From a bacterium (GTDB lineage: Bacteria > Zhuqueibacterota > QNDG01 > JAFGCO01), in contig JAFGCO010000052.1 of assembly GCA_016932575.1 (NCBI GenBank), forward strand, positions 1 through 51,189: DNA of 51,189 bases. The letters are read 5' to 3'. The notes beneath the pieces were generated by a model, which did not search any database, was not told the origin of the DNA, and saw only the letters and a program-made list of their open reading frames with translations. The translations under genes were made by a program, and so were the position numbers. This document shows, in pieces, positions 18,519 to 28,663 of the stretch; within the stretch, counting starts at the first letter, position 1, and each line of letters begins with the position of its first letter.

Positions 18519-19015
18519 TACATCAATCCTTCATTAATGATAAAAGTCACGTACAACATGGCTTCAAACCTATATACTGCTTTAAAAATACAAAGAAAGC
18601 CTCAGTTTCTTTCCGTGATTTCATATTCCGGTTTTAATCGGATATAACAGTATCACCTGGCAAACCGATAGGTTTAAAAACACGGTACATTTAAATCGTG
18701 ATTAAGTTACAATTTCCCGCTAAAAAAAGCAAGTAAAATTTGAACTCATGCCGATTTCATGTGATTTATAAGCACATCAAAGTAAGATTGTATTCTCACA
18801 ATGAATAATTAAGATAACTTTATATATTTTATGGTACTTAGCCTTTTTATTGCTCTTCTTTTGACACTGTAATCTTCGATAATCCGGGTATTCTGTATTT
18901 ATTTTATTGTTGCAGCCTAACCCCTAAAATACTCTGAATTTTAAAATATTGGAAATTCAATCATTTTATTGAGCTGTGTTGTATTTTAATTGTTCAGGAA
19001 AAATGAATAAATAAT
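18519..19015. other. Divergent intergenic region between the cold-shock gene and the DauR-like regulator
   Basis: About 500 AT-rich bases without a supported gene. It must contain the minus-strand cold-shock promoter and leader. No structured RNA family is recognised here. Confidence 0.45.
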
Positions 19016-19044
19016 TTGACAAAAAGTCTAAAATAGATTATATT
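19016..19044 (+). promoter_or_regulatory. Sigma-70 promoter for a leaderless transcript
   Basis: TTGACA at 19016-19021 and TATATT at 19039-19044 are separated by exactly 17 bases. The expected transcription start, about 7 bases after the -10 box, coincides with the ATG at 19051. No Shine-Dalgarno site lies between them. Confidence 0.8.
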
Positions 19045-19050
19045 TATAGT

Positions 19051-19674
19051 ATGAAAATTGAGACCATTAAGAAGAATGCCCAGCTGACACCGTATTTTTC
19101 CACCATCCGCGGTGTGGTTGAACTGTTTTATCCGTTTGTCGAAGGTGCTGTACATGACTTGAAATCAGGACAAATCGTTGCTCTGTTCAATAACTTTTCA
19201 AAACGATCCGTGGGTGACAAGTCTCCCCTCCATGAGCTTAAAGTAAGAGTCGATCAATTCCCGGATGTTTTTCAGCCCTATTACAAGATCAACTGGGACG
19301 GAAAAAAGTTAAAATGCACTTCGATTACAATCCGTGATTCCAAAAATATCCCAATCGGATTGATCTGTTTCAATTTTGATGTGTCGGCTTTCGGCGAGAT
19401 GAGCCATGTTTTGCAGAATTTTCTTTCTGTCGGAATGAAATCCAGCAATCCGGTGGATCTTTACAGCGATAACTGGGAAGAAAAAACCCGGACATTCATA
19501 AAGCACTATCTCTATGAGAAAGGATTGATACTCTCGAAATTATCATCGCAAAACAAAAAAGATCTGGTACAATGCCTTTATGTTAAGGGATATATGAATT
19601 ACAAATATGCAGCAAGGTATATCGCCCGATACCTGAATGTATCCAGAGCAACCATTTACAATTATTTAAAATGA
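19051..19674 (+). CDS. DauR/YheO-like transcriptional regulator
   Basis: A 207-residue regulator. The N-terminal two thirds match the YheO-type PAS-like domain (LFYPFVEGAVHDLKSGQIVALFNNFSKRSVGD, then SITIRDSKNIPIGLICFNFDVS). The C-terminus (about 184-207, YAARYIARYLNVSRATIYNYL) is a helix-turn-helix of the DauR type. Members studied elsewhere control amino-acid catabolism genes such as the D-arginine genes of Pseudomonas. It lies 13 bases upstream of a PLP-dependent dehydratase, which it probably controls together with itself. The start matches the length of the family and lies directly at the predicted transcription start. Confidence 0.9.
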   Translation: MKIETIKKNAQLTPYFSTIRGVVELFYPFVEGAVHDLKSGQIVALFNNFSKRSVGDKSPLHELKVRVDQFPDVFQPYYKINWDGKKLKCTSITIRDSKNIPIGLICFNFDVSAFGEMSHVLQNFLSVGMKSSNPVDLYSDNWEEKTRTFIKHYLYEKGLILSKLSSQNKKDLVQCLYVKGYMNYKYAARYIARYLNVSRATIYNYLK

Positions 19675-19687
19675 GATCCATTTATCT

Positions 19688-20644
19688 GTGTCCTACGTGT
19701 CAAAAATAAAACAGGTCTATCAAAAAATTAGGCCCTATATCCGTGAAACACCCTTGTTGTATTCAGATTTTTTAAGTCAAACGACAGGCAATGAGGTATA
19801 CCTGAAATGTGAGAATTTACAGGTGACCCATGCTTTTAAAATCAGGGGCGCGGTTCATAAAGTACTGTCTATGCCGAAAGGTCAGATTCAAAACAAAATC
19901 CTGGTGACTGCCTCCGGAGGGAATCATGGGCTGGCTGTGGCCCATACCGCCCGTATTCTGGGATTAGATTCCCTGGTCTATCTGCCGGTGACTACACCTG
20001 CTGTTAAAATTAAAGCGATACGATCCGTGGGCAGCCGGGTTGAGTTATCTGGAAATGCCTGGGATGAATCGAATGAACAGGCCATGCTCAGATGCAGGTG
20101 CGATGATTTTTGTTATATCCATCCTTTCGATGATGATATGATTATTCAGGGACAGGCCACGGTCGCCTATGAAATTTTACAGCAGTTGAAAGATGCTGAT
20201 ATCATCATGGCTTCCATTGGCGGGGGCGGTTTAATCTCGGGGATCGCTCAGTATATAAAAGCCAAACATTCAAAAATCAAGGTGTTTGGTGTGGAAACCC
20301 GCGGGGCGGATTCGATGGCACAGAGCATTCATACGGGCAGGATCGTCACCCTGCCACATATTTCATCCAAAGCAGAGTCTCTGGGTGCAAAACGTGTGAC
20401 CGAACGAACCTTTCACATTGTCCGGACATATGTCGATGCCCTGTTTACTGTGGATGATGCAGAAGCAGCCCGGGATCAAATGACAATCCTCAATGAAGAG
20501 AAATTGTGGGTTGAACTGGCTTCTTCCTGCGTGGTTTCGGCTTATCAAAAATTTACAGCGCCCACCTTTAAAAATAAAAAAGTCGTTATTGTGCTCTGCG
20601 GCGGAAACGCCCCGGTGGATTTCGGGCATTCCAATGAAAAATGA
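19688..20644 (+). CDS. PLP-dependent threonine/serine dehydratase-like enzyme
   Basis: A 318-residue fold-type II PLP enzyme. The PLP lysine is K51 in HAFKIRGA, the substrate loop is ASGGNHG (75-81) and the phosphate-binding loop is GGGGLISG near 180. The family includes threonine dehydratase, serine dehydratase and racemases. Length and lack of an ACT regulatory domain favour a catabolic enzyme. It starts with GTG 13 bases after the regulator stop, and pairing with a DauR/YheO regulator points to catabolism of a hydroxy- or other amino acid. The exact substrate is unresolved: ASGGNHG differs slightly from the SxGNHAQG of IlvA. Confidence 0.9.
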   Translation: MSYVSKIKQVYQKIRPYIRETPLLYSDFLSQTTGNEVYLKCENLQVTHAFKIRGAVHKVLSMPKGQIQNKILVTASGGNHGLAVAHTARILGLDSLVYLPVTTPAVKIKAIRSVGSRVELSGNAWDESNEQAMLRCRCDDFCYIHPFDDDMIIQGQATVAYEILQQLKDADIIMASIGGGGLISGIAQYIKAKHSKIKVFGVETRGADSMAQSIHTGRIVTLPHISSKAESLGAKRVTERTFHIVRTYVDALFTVDDAEAARDQMTILNEEKLWVELASSCVVSAYQKFTAPTFKNKKVVIVLCGGNAPVDFGHSNEK

Positions 20645-20827
20645 CCATCCACCTACGTTTTAAAGATACCATTTTACTGCTTTTATCGCTTGCATTTTAT
20701 TGTGTCAGGTTGTAATATGCCTGTTGAATCCAGATTTGAGCTATGACGTTATTTGGAATTTCAATCCATGGATATTCAGCTCTCAATTTCAGCAGTGATT
20801 CAAATCCATTAATGAAAGGGGAGAGAC

Positions 20828-23800
20828 ATGATGAAATCATATGGTCGTCTGTATGGATTGTATATATGTCTTTTTCTTGTCGTCTTCTCAACAGCGGATT
20901 ATGCACAATCTTCAGATTACTTATCCGGAACGGTATTCAGCGGAAACAAACCGGATGAGAATACAAAGATTTCGGGCGTCACTGTAAAATTATACGGATC
21001 CATGAACAGCGGCACGCTGGGCAGCCAGATCGGTAGCACCACCACCGATGGAAACGGCTGGTATTCACTCCTGGCCGTATCCGGATATGAATATTATAAT
21101 ATTGTCGAAACCGATCTTTCAGGATATCAATCCGTAGGTGCGAGTTCGGTCAGCGGCACGGTCATCAACAGCAACCGTATCCAGTACAGCATCGCAAGCC
21201 AGCCCCTTTCGGCGCAGACAAAAACCGGGAACAAATTCTGGGACAAACCGACCGCGCCCGCGAACCATTCACCCGATGCAGTCGATGATAACGCATCCAC
21301 AAAAAAAAATACGGCTGTAACGATTTCTGTGCTTGCCAATGACAGCGATCCGGACGGCGATACGATCACCCTGCAGAGCAAGACCTCGGCCTCGCACGGC
21401 ACGGTGATAAAAAGCGGCAATCAGATCATCTACACGCCGAATACCGGATACACGGGCACAGACCAGTTCAGTTACACCATCAGCGACGGACGCGGGGGGA
21501 CAGATACGGCCACCGTCACCGTCACAGTCACTGAAGGAAGCGTACAAACAGGTTCCATAGGCGATTGGATATGGCTTGATCTCGATCAGGACGGATTGCA
21601 GGATGCCGGAGAACCTGGCATCGCCAATGTGACGGTTTCGCTCTATGATGACAGTGACAACATGCTGGCAAGCACCAGTACGGACGGAAGCGGCTATTAT
21701 TTATTTTCCAATTTAAATCCCGATGATTATTATTTGATCGTCACACCTTCGTCCGGATATCAGTTTGTTCCCCAGGATCAGGGTATGGATGACACAATAG
21801 ACAGCGATGCGGATGCCGCAACCGGAAGGATCGATGTGCTCAGCCTGACGGGCGGAGAAAACCGGGATTATATGGACGCGGGTATGACTGGTCCGGAAGA
21901 CGGTAATTATGATTTCGGGGATGCGCCGAATAACGGATCCACTGATTTATATCCCACCACACTGGCTCAGGATGGAGCGCGTCATCGGATGGATCCGGAT
22001 GTTTATCTTGGAATGCAAATCGATACTGAGCCCGATGGAATTCCCATGTCCAATGCGCTTGGCGACGATACAGATGGTTTTAATGATGAAGACGGCGTGG
22101 TCTTTACGTCACCCCTGATACCCGGTACTGTGGCCGCTGTGAAAGTTACGGCGTCCACATACGGGCTTTTATACGGGTGGATCGATTTTAAACAGGATGG
22201 TCAGTTTGACGTGGCTACGGATCACATCTTCACGGGTCAGGCGCTTTCTCCCGGCTCCAATGTTCTGGGTATTGCTGTTCCGGCTGATGCAATCCTGGGC
22301 TGGACCTATGCGAGGTTCCGTTTTTCAAAAAACTCAATTCTTGATCCGGAGGGTGAAGCACCCGATGGTGAAGTGGAAGATTATGCTATTGAAATTCAAG
22401 AATCCGAAGAAGGCTCTGTTACGATTATCAAAGAAGCCATACCAGCGGATGATACACAATTTATGTTGTGCACACATCATTCAAGCGGCTTCTTTAATAT
22501 TCTATGCAGTTCCTTGTCGGATCCCTCCAATAATCAACTGTTTTTCTTCAATCCCGGTAATCTGCTCAGTGCTCAGGAAGGCACAGCGACAGGATGGGTA
22601 CTGTCAGATATTCAGGTGACCGGTGACCTGGACAATGGATCCGTGGTGAATCTTTCCAACCAAGAGGTGACTATTGATTTTGATCCGGGTGAGAATATTG
22701 TGATTACTTTTAAAAATGAGAAATCCGATGAAGAAGGCTTTGATTTCGGAGACGCGCCCGATCCCAGCTATCCAACACTGCTTGCCAGTAACGGTGCACG
22801 GCATATTATCGATCCTAATTTATATCTGGGTTCCGACATCGACAGCGAACCGGATGGATTGCCCGCAAGCGATGCGAAAGGTGATGATCAGCATGGTTCG
22901 AATGATGAGGATGGTGTGATAATGCCTTCGATCGTGACGCCAGGCCAAACGGTTTCACTTAAGGTCATAGCCTCTGCATCCGGGTACCTGGCAGGCTGGA
23001 TGGATTTTAACATAAACGGTAACTGGCAGGATCAGAATGAACGTATTATTACAATTAGTTCAGTAACGGCAGGGGTGAATCATCTGAGTTTTCAGGTGCC
23101 CGCGAATGCAGCTATAGGACAAACCTATGCGCGATTCAGATTCACCTCCTCTCATCACATCAGTGTTGACGGCGAATTGCCGGACGGTGAAGTGGAAGAT
23201 TATGCAGTTGGCATTCAGGAATCGGGTACCGGATCTATCACCATTATCAAGGATGCCACACCCAAGGATGACACACCCTTCTGGATCACCGTGACATATG
23301 GCATCAATGGAGGGGTGGCACCCTATAGGGATCCGTCTGCCAATACTTCCACGATCACCAACGGTCCTGCCGGAATTTATGGAATCGGTGAATTTGTGAC
23401 TGCAGGCTGGACGCTCAAAGATATTATTGTCGCCGGGGATACGGATAATGGATCGGTAATTAATATCGGGGGACATTCTGTGAATGTGGATCTGGATGAC
23501 GGTGAAAGTATTACGGTGACGTTCAAAAATGAAAAATCCGATGACGCTGCATATGATTTCGGGGATGCGCCCTCGGGCTATCCAAGCGCCAGTCATCTCC
23601 TGGACGGGCCGTATCTGGGATGGCTGACGGGTGCGCCCGATGCGGAAGGCGGCATGCAGCATACTTCAGATGCGTCCGGCGATGACCAGGACGGATATGA
23701 TGATGAGCAGGGATTCAACGTTTTTACAAGCACAACGCATGTTCCCGGCGGGTATTGGGGTGTGGATCTGGATATTACGCTGAATCAATGCAAGGGTTTT

Positions 23801-25861
23801 ACCGTTGCTTTATGGATCGACTGGAACCGGGATTTCGACTGGAACGACACCCAGGAAGAAATTTTCAGTTACAGCACCTCCACAGCGTGGATGGGTCAGA
23901 CTTTTCAGATTTTATCGATTACGGCCAATATTCCCTCGACAGTTTCTCCTGGCGATCTGTTTGCACGCGTGCGCCTTGCGGACGGCGAGAATGTCGCGCT
24001 GACGCCTGACGGTGCATTCGGAAAAGGTGAAATTCAGGATCATGTCATCCATATCGTGGAGGGACCTGTACCGGATCCGTCCGGCGGCCGTATATACGGA
24101 ATGAAGTGGGATGATAAGAACGGCAATAAAATCTGGGATATGACTGAATCTGTTCTTTCGGGATGGACCATCTGGCTCGATCTCAATCAGAATGGCGTGG
24201 AAGATTCAGGAGACGCCTATGATATTACGAACGGTTCCGGTCAATTCGAGTTTTCCGGTCTGAATGCCGGTCAATATATTGTGGGAGAGAAATTGAAACC
24301 CGGCTGGATTCAGACCTGGCCCGGCAGTCCGGCCACGCATACCATGACTGTCGATCCCCAAAAGCCCGGTCTCGGGATTATGTTCGGCAATCAGCAGACC
24401 GGTCCCGATTCCGGAAGTAGTGCAGTCAAGTGGGATCAGTCCCTTCTGTTCGATATCATGAGTGACGATACCACCTGTTACCGGTCCAGGCGCGAGCCAT
24501 CGGTTCTGTCCGAGTCGATCATGGCGGACAACTGGTTCTGCAACAATCCGAAGCCGGTCACGTGTATTCGCTGGTGGGGCGCTTATGAAGACTGGGAAAG
24601 CCTCGTGCCGCCAGAAAATGCACCGGATTATTTTCATATCGGCATATGGACACATACAACCGAGGATGAATCGTATGAATTCAGCCATCCCGGCGAGCTG
24701 ATACTGGAATGGTTCCTTGAACGGAGTCAGGTCCAGGAAATGGGTATAAAATCTTATCACGATTCTGAGACTATGGAAAAACCCGGATCCGTTTTTCAAT
24801 ATCAGTTCAATATTGAACCAGCGGCCTGGTTTTATCAGGAGGGAGAGTCAAACATCTACTGGATTCACATTGCAGCCGCTTATGAAGAAATCCCGTCTGC
24901 CCATTCATGGGGCTGGCTGACCCGGGAGCACTATTATCATGAAGATGCGATGCGGATCAATCTGCCCAGCGATCCTCATCCGGGCGCAGTGTTTGAAGAG
25001 GGCATGCCGATCGGTTCTTATTGGGATATGGCATATATTCTGTTTACAAACGAAATGGAATCTGATTTTGATTTCGGAGATGCGCCGGATATCGGTTTCG
25101 GCACCACCACAGCGAAAAACGGAGCACTGCACCTGATCCGTCCTGATATTTATCTCGGCGAACAGATTGATGCCGATTATGACGGCCAGCCGCATTCCCG
25201 GGCAACAGGGGATGATGAGGACAACCTGGATGACGAAGACGGTGTCGAAATCATTTATCCTGCGGTTGTGGGCGGGAAACCACAGATTCAGGTTCAGGTT
25301 TCCGCGCATGGTTTTTTAAACGCCTGGATGGACGTCAATCAGAATGGGCAATGGATTGAATCAGATGATCATATTATTCAGAATGCCGAGCTGGAAGCCG
25401 GTACCCATATATTTGAGATTCCGGTTATTGACAATATTCAGGCGGGTGAATATATGAGCCGGTTCCGTTTCGGAAGCGAACCCTATCTGTGGTTCAGGGG
25501 ATTTGCAATCGATGGAGAAGTGGAAGATCATCTGCTACATCTTGACTTTACCGGAGTGAATCAGACGGAATCCGTCATCCCGACAGAGTACCGGTTATAT
25601 CAGAATCATCCGAATCCATTTAATCCATATACCGCCATCACTTATGATATTTCGGAAAAAACGGCTGTAGAAATCGCGGTATATAATCTGGCCGGTCAGC
25701 GAATCGCATGCTTGATCAATCAGGAACAGACACCTGGCATGTACCGGGTGATCTGGCAGGGATTGGACATGCATGGACGGGCTGTATCATCGGGTGTGTA
25801 TCTCTGCCGCATGAAAGCACGATCGTTCCAGAAGACGACAAAGCTGATTTTTATGAGATGA
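20828..25861 (+). CDS. Giant secreted surface protein with GEVED repeats and type IX-like tail
   Basis: A 1677-residue exported protein (signal peptide about 1-26). In order: a CnaB-like beta domain (about 31-115); a cadherin-like Big_9 domain (149-235, VLANDSDPDGD); an SdrD-B-like domain (241-345); four modules running from DFGDAP to a GEVEDY-type end (about 361-520, 638-793, 910-1070 and 1416-1570); two linking domains beginning GSVTIIK and GSITIIK; a second SdrD-B-like domain (1086-1195); an unassigned WWGAYEDW-containing region (1197-1400); and a sorting module with NHPNPFNP (1590-1677). No catalytic motif is seen, so adhesion or matrix building is the best inference. Acidic calcium-type motifs are frequent. 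GGGGAGAG precedes the start, and its stop overlaps recQ. Confidence 0.93.
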   Translation: MMKSYGRLYGLYICLFLVVFSTADYAQSSDYLSGTVFSGNKPDENTKISGVTVKLYGSMNSGTLGSQIGSTTTDGNGWYSLLAVSGYEYYNIVETDLSGYQSVGASSVSGTVINSNRIQYSIASQPLSAQTKTGNKFWDKPTAPANHSPDAVDDNASTKKNTAVTISVLANDSDPDGDTITLQSKTSASHGTVIKSGNQIIYTPNTGYTGTDQFSYTISDGRGGTDTATVTVTVTEGSVQTGSIGDWIWLDLDQDGLQDAGEPGIANVTVSLYDDSDNMLASTSTDGSGYYLFSNLNPDDYYLIVTPSSGYQFVPQDQGMDDTIDSDADAATGRIDVLSLTGGENRDYMDAGMTGPEDGNYDFGDAPNNGSTDLYPTTLAQDGARHRMDPDVYLGMQIDTEPDGIPMSNALGDDTDGFNDEDGVVFTSPLIPGTVAAVKVTASTYGLLYGWIDFKQDGQFDVATDHIFTGQALSPGSNVLGIAVPADAILGWTYARFRFSKNSILDPEGEAPDGEVEDYAIEIQESEEGSVTIIKEAIPADDTQFMLCTHHSSGFFNILCSSLSDPSNNQLFFFNPGNLLSAQEGTATGWVLSDIQVTGDLDNGSVVNLSNQEVTIDFDPGENIVITFKNEKSDEEGFDFGDAPDPSYPTLLASNGARHIIDPNLYLGSDIDSEPDGLPASDAKGDDQHGSNDEDGVIMPSIVTPGQTVSLKVIASASGYLAGWMDFNINGNWQDQNERIITISSVTAGVNHLSFQVPANAAIGQTYARFRFTSSHHISVDGELPDGEVEDYAVGIQESGTGSITIIKDATPKDDTPFWITVTYGINGGVAPYRDPSANTSTITNGPAGIYGIGEFVTAGWTLKDIIVAGDTDNGSVINIGGHSVNVDLDDGESITVTFKNEKSDDAAYDFGDAPSGYPSASHLLDGPYLGWLTGAPDAEGGMQHTSDASGDDQDGYDDEQGFNVFTSTTHVPGGYWGVDLDITLNQCKGFTVALWIDWNRDFDWNDTQEEIFSYSTSTAWMGQTFQILSITANIPSTVSPGDLFARVRLADGENVALTPDGAFGKGEIQDHVIHIVEGPVPDPSGGRIYGMKWDDKNGNKIWDMTESVLSGWTIWLDLNQNGVEDSGDAYDITNGSGQFEFSGLNAGQYIVGEKLKPGWIQTWPGSPATHTMTVDPQKPGLGIMFGNQQTGPDSGSSAVKWDQSLLFDIMSDDTTCYRSRREPSVLSESIMADNWFCNNPKPVTCIRWWGAYEDWESLVPPENAPDYFHIGIWTHTTEDESYEFSHPGELILEWFLERSQVQEMGIKSYHDSETMEKPGSVFQYQFNIEPAAWFYQEGESNIYWIHIAAAYEEIPSAHSWGWLTREHYYHEDAMRINLPSDPHPGAVFEEGMPIGSYWDMAYILFTNEMESDFDFGDAPDIGFGTTTAKNGALHLIRPDIYLGEQIDADYDGQPHSRATGDDEDNLDDEDGVEIIYPAVVGGKPQIQVQVSAHGFLNAWMDVNQNGQWIESDDHIIQNAELEAGTHIFEIPVIDNIQAGEYMSRFRFGSEPYLWFRGFAIDGEVEDHLLHLDFTGVNQTESVIPTEYRLYQNHPNPFNPYTAITYDISEKTAVEIAVYNLAGQRIACLINQEQTPGMYRVIWQGLDMHGRAVSSGVYLCRMKARSFQKTTKLIFMR

Positions 25862-28038
25862 TTTCCAGAGCGAAAACATTACTAAAGAAAATATTTGGAT
25901 ATGCGGATTTCCGTCCGCTTCAGGAAAATATTATCTCCAATGTACTGTTGAAAAAGGACACGTTGGTCATCATGCCCACGGGTGCGGGAAAATCATTGTG
26001 TTATCAGATTCCCGCGTTAATATTCGATGGCCTGACCATTGTGGTCTCCCCCTTGATTTCCCTCATGAATGATCAGGTTGAGCAACTGAGAGCGTGGGGA
26101 ATTTCCGCGGTTTATCTGAACAGCAGTCTGCCGAAAAAAGAATATCAATCCACAAAAGTCCGGATCCGCCGCGGTGAAGTGAAATTGCTTTATATGGCTC
26201 CGGAAACGTTATTGATGCCGGGCATTCTAACCTTTCTGCAGCATTTGACGGTTTCATGCATCACCATCGATGAAGCCCATTGCATCTCGGAATGGGGACA
26301 TGAATTCCGGCCGGAATACCGGCAGCTGATTGAAATTCGCAGACAGTTTCCCAAAGCGGTGTGCATCGCATTAACAGCAACGGCCACTCCACGGGTTCAG
26401 CAAGATATTAAAACGTCTCTGGGTTTTGAATCAGACAATTCGTTTATTGCCAGTTTCAATCGGGAAAACCTCTTTCTGCAAATCATTCCAAAGACCGATC
26501 CCTATTTTCAGATCATCGATTTTCTTAAAAAATATCCGGATCAATCCGGTATCATCTACTGCTTTTCGCGACGTCAAGTGGATGACCTGAGTGCGGACCT
26601 GGCATCCGATGGAGTTTCAGTTTTACCCTATCACGCCGGTCTGGATGACACAATCCGTAAAAACAATCAAGAGGCCTTTATACGGGATAATGTCCGTATT
26701 ATTGTGGCGACCATTGCATTCGGTATGGGCATCAACAAGCCCAATGTTCGGTTTGTGATTCATCACGATCTGCCAAAGAATATTGAATCGTATTATCAGC
26801 AAATCGGCCGGGCCGGCCGGGACGGACTCCGGGCACATTGTCTGCTGCTTTTCAGTTACGGGGATTTGCAGAAGATCAATTACTTTATCCGTCAAATGTC
26901 CGGACAAGAAAAACGGGCGGCCAAACAGCAGCTCAATGCACTGGTCAAGTTCGCTGAAAGCCGCACATGCCGCCGACAGCGGCTTTTGTCTTATTTCGGT
27001 GAAACGGTATCCTTTCAAAAATGCGGCATGTGCGATAATTGTCTGGGTCCGGGGAAACCTCTTGAAGACATTACGGCTCAGGCTCAGATGTTTCTTTCCT
27101 GTGTGAAACGGACCGGAGAATCATTCGGCGCCGGGCATATCATCGACATTCTACGGGGCTCCGAATGCAAAAAAGTCAAGCGGTTCGGTCACGATCGATT
27201 GAGCACATACGGGGTAGGCGAGGATTACAGCAAAAAAGCCTGGCAGCATTATTCCCGTCAGTTCATTGCTTTGGATCTTCTGAATCAAGACTCTGAACAT
27301 TTGACGCTTCAGCTGACCGATAAAGCATGGCAGGTGCTCAAAAACCGGGAGCCGGTTATGGGAGCCCACATTCCCGTGGCTGCCGATTATTCCAAATTTA
27401 ACAGCGCTGAGCCGGATTATGATCCGGAGTTATTCGATATTTTACGGAAAAAGAGAAAAGAGCTGGCCGACGATGCGGATGTGCCTCCCTATGTGATTTT
27501 CCCCGACCGCACATTAATGCAAATGGCGTCCTTTTATCCTTGCACCAAGGAGGCATTGGGACGCATTCACGGCGTGGGCAGGGTCAAAATGGAAAGCTAC
27601 GGATCGATATTTATCTACTTGATCAATCGATACTGCGACAAGAAAAATATCCCGCTCAACCGGACATTTCAGCAATCCGAACGTGAAATGCGGCCATCGC
27701 GCAAAATGCGCCGATTTTTTATCGTGGGTGAAGCGTATAATAACGGCGAATCGATTGCGGCCCTCATGGAGCGGTACCGTGTGAAAAAAACGACAATTAT
27801 CCAGCACCTTTATCGTTATCTGCAAAGCGGCGGGATGGTTTCGATCAACGGACTGATCGACCACTCCAGCCTGAATCCGTCCGATCGGCAGCGGGTTTTG
27901 GAAGCCTTTCATTCCCTGGGAACCGAACGTCTCGGGCCGGTTTATGACGCCCTGGATGGAGAGATATCATTTGATGAATTGCATTTGCTGAGGATTGTCT
28001 ATTTGGCTGATGCCATGAATACCGTCGAAAGCGAGTAA
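25858..28038 (+). CDS. recQ: ATP-dependent DNA helicase RecQ
   Basis: A 726-residue superfamily 2 helicase that unwinds DNA 3' to 5' in recombination repair. It shows the Walker A TGAGKS (41-46), DEAH (138-141), TATATPRV, the motif VI QIGRAGRDG (315-323), the RecQ zinc site (C371, C389, C392, C395), an RQC winged helix, an HRDC domain (about 530-600, PYVIFPDRTLMQMA) and a C-terminal HTH_40-type helix-turn-helix (about 620-715). The start is taken as the ATG at 25858, whose ATGA overlaps the stop of the upstream gene; the longer open frame to 25708 runs inside that gene. Coupling to a surface-protein gene is odd for recQ. Confidence 0.94.
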   Translation: MISRAKTLLKKIFGYADFRPLQENIISNVLLKKDTLVIMPTGAGKSLCYQIPALIFDGLTIVVSPLISLMNDQVEQLRAWGISAVYLNSSLPKKEYQSTKVRIRRGEVKLLYMAPETLLMPGILTFLQHLTVSCITIDEAHCISEWGHEFRPEYRQLIEIRRQFPKAVCIALTATATPRVQQDIKTSLGFESDNSFIASFNRENLFLQIIPKTDPYFQIIDFLKKYPDQSGIIYCFSRRQVDDLSADLASDGVSVLPYHAGLDDTIRKNNQEAFIRDNVRIIVATIAFGMGINKPNVRFVIHHDLPKNIESYYQQIGRAGRDGLRAHCLLLFSYGDLQKINYFIRQMSGQEKRAAKQQLNALVKFAESRTCRRQRLLSYFGETVSFQKCGMCDNCLGPGKPLEDITAQAQMFLSCVKRTGESFGAGHIIDILRGSECKKVKRFGHDRLSTYGVGEDYSKKAWQHYSRQFIALDLLNQDSEHLTLQLTDKAWQVLKNREPVMGAHIPVAADYSKFNSAEPDYDPELFDILRKKRKELADDADVPPYVIFPDRTLMQMASFYPCTKEALGRIHGVGRVKMESYGSIFIYLINRYCDKKNIPLNRTFQQSEREMRPSRKMRRFFIVGEAYNNGESIAALMERYRVKKTTIIQHLYRYLQSGGMVSINGLIDHSSLNPSDRQRVLEAFHSLGTERLGPVYDALDGEISFDELHLLRIVYLADAMNTVESE

Positions 28039-28663
28039 GCATATATTCCGCGAAAGCATCAATCGGTTTTCTTGTCATTTCGATCCGCCGTTTTTTTGCG
28101 GAGAGAAATCTTGAATGATTCATAAAACAATATATGGTTAAGTCAATTTGTTTGTATGCGGTTGATAAAAAGCGGATTATGTTTGATTGTAAAAATTATA
28201 TCAAAGATTGAAGAACTTTCCCCGAAAAATATATAAAATATCGCTTGACTTTAATAGCATCTTTTTATTAACTCAAATAAACTCCTTGAAATTTTTTATT
28301 TTTGCGAAATATAGCAAATAAAAGTGGGTTATAAAGAAAATCTATTGATGAGTTCAATCATCTAATACACAGACATTCGCCCTTAGCCATTTGATAAAGT
28401 CCCCCACCCGAATAGTTATTGGCGAGCGCATTCCGGTGAGGGAAGCTGCCTGCCGAAACGATGCAACGAGTGAATCGCGGACAGGACACCATCGGATTTT
28501 TGCGACATTTGAATATTTCGTTTTAAAAATCACAATAACCAAAGTCAATTTTATTTGAAAAGAAGGATTCAAATGCAAAGATTTATCTTGTATTGGCACA
28601 TAATCGCATTTTTTTTGTTATTAACGGTTTAACTTCATTGATATCAAGAAAGGAAGGAGTTCT
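28039..28663. other. Intergenic region downstream of recQ
   Basis: About 620 bases, AT-rich in the middle. TCCGC/GCGGA around 28065-28083 enclose a T-run rather than precede it, so this is not a clear terminator. A minus-strand open frame at 28354-28599 (81 codons) has no recognisable domain and is not called as a gene. The right end carries AAAGGAAGGAG before the next start. Confidence 0.45.

Noticed and set aside
28354-28599. 81-codon minus-strand frame downstream of recQ
   Set aside because: No domain, signal or ribosome-binding site; may be part of a dispersed non-coding repeat, but I cannot show that.
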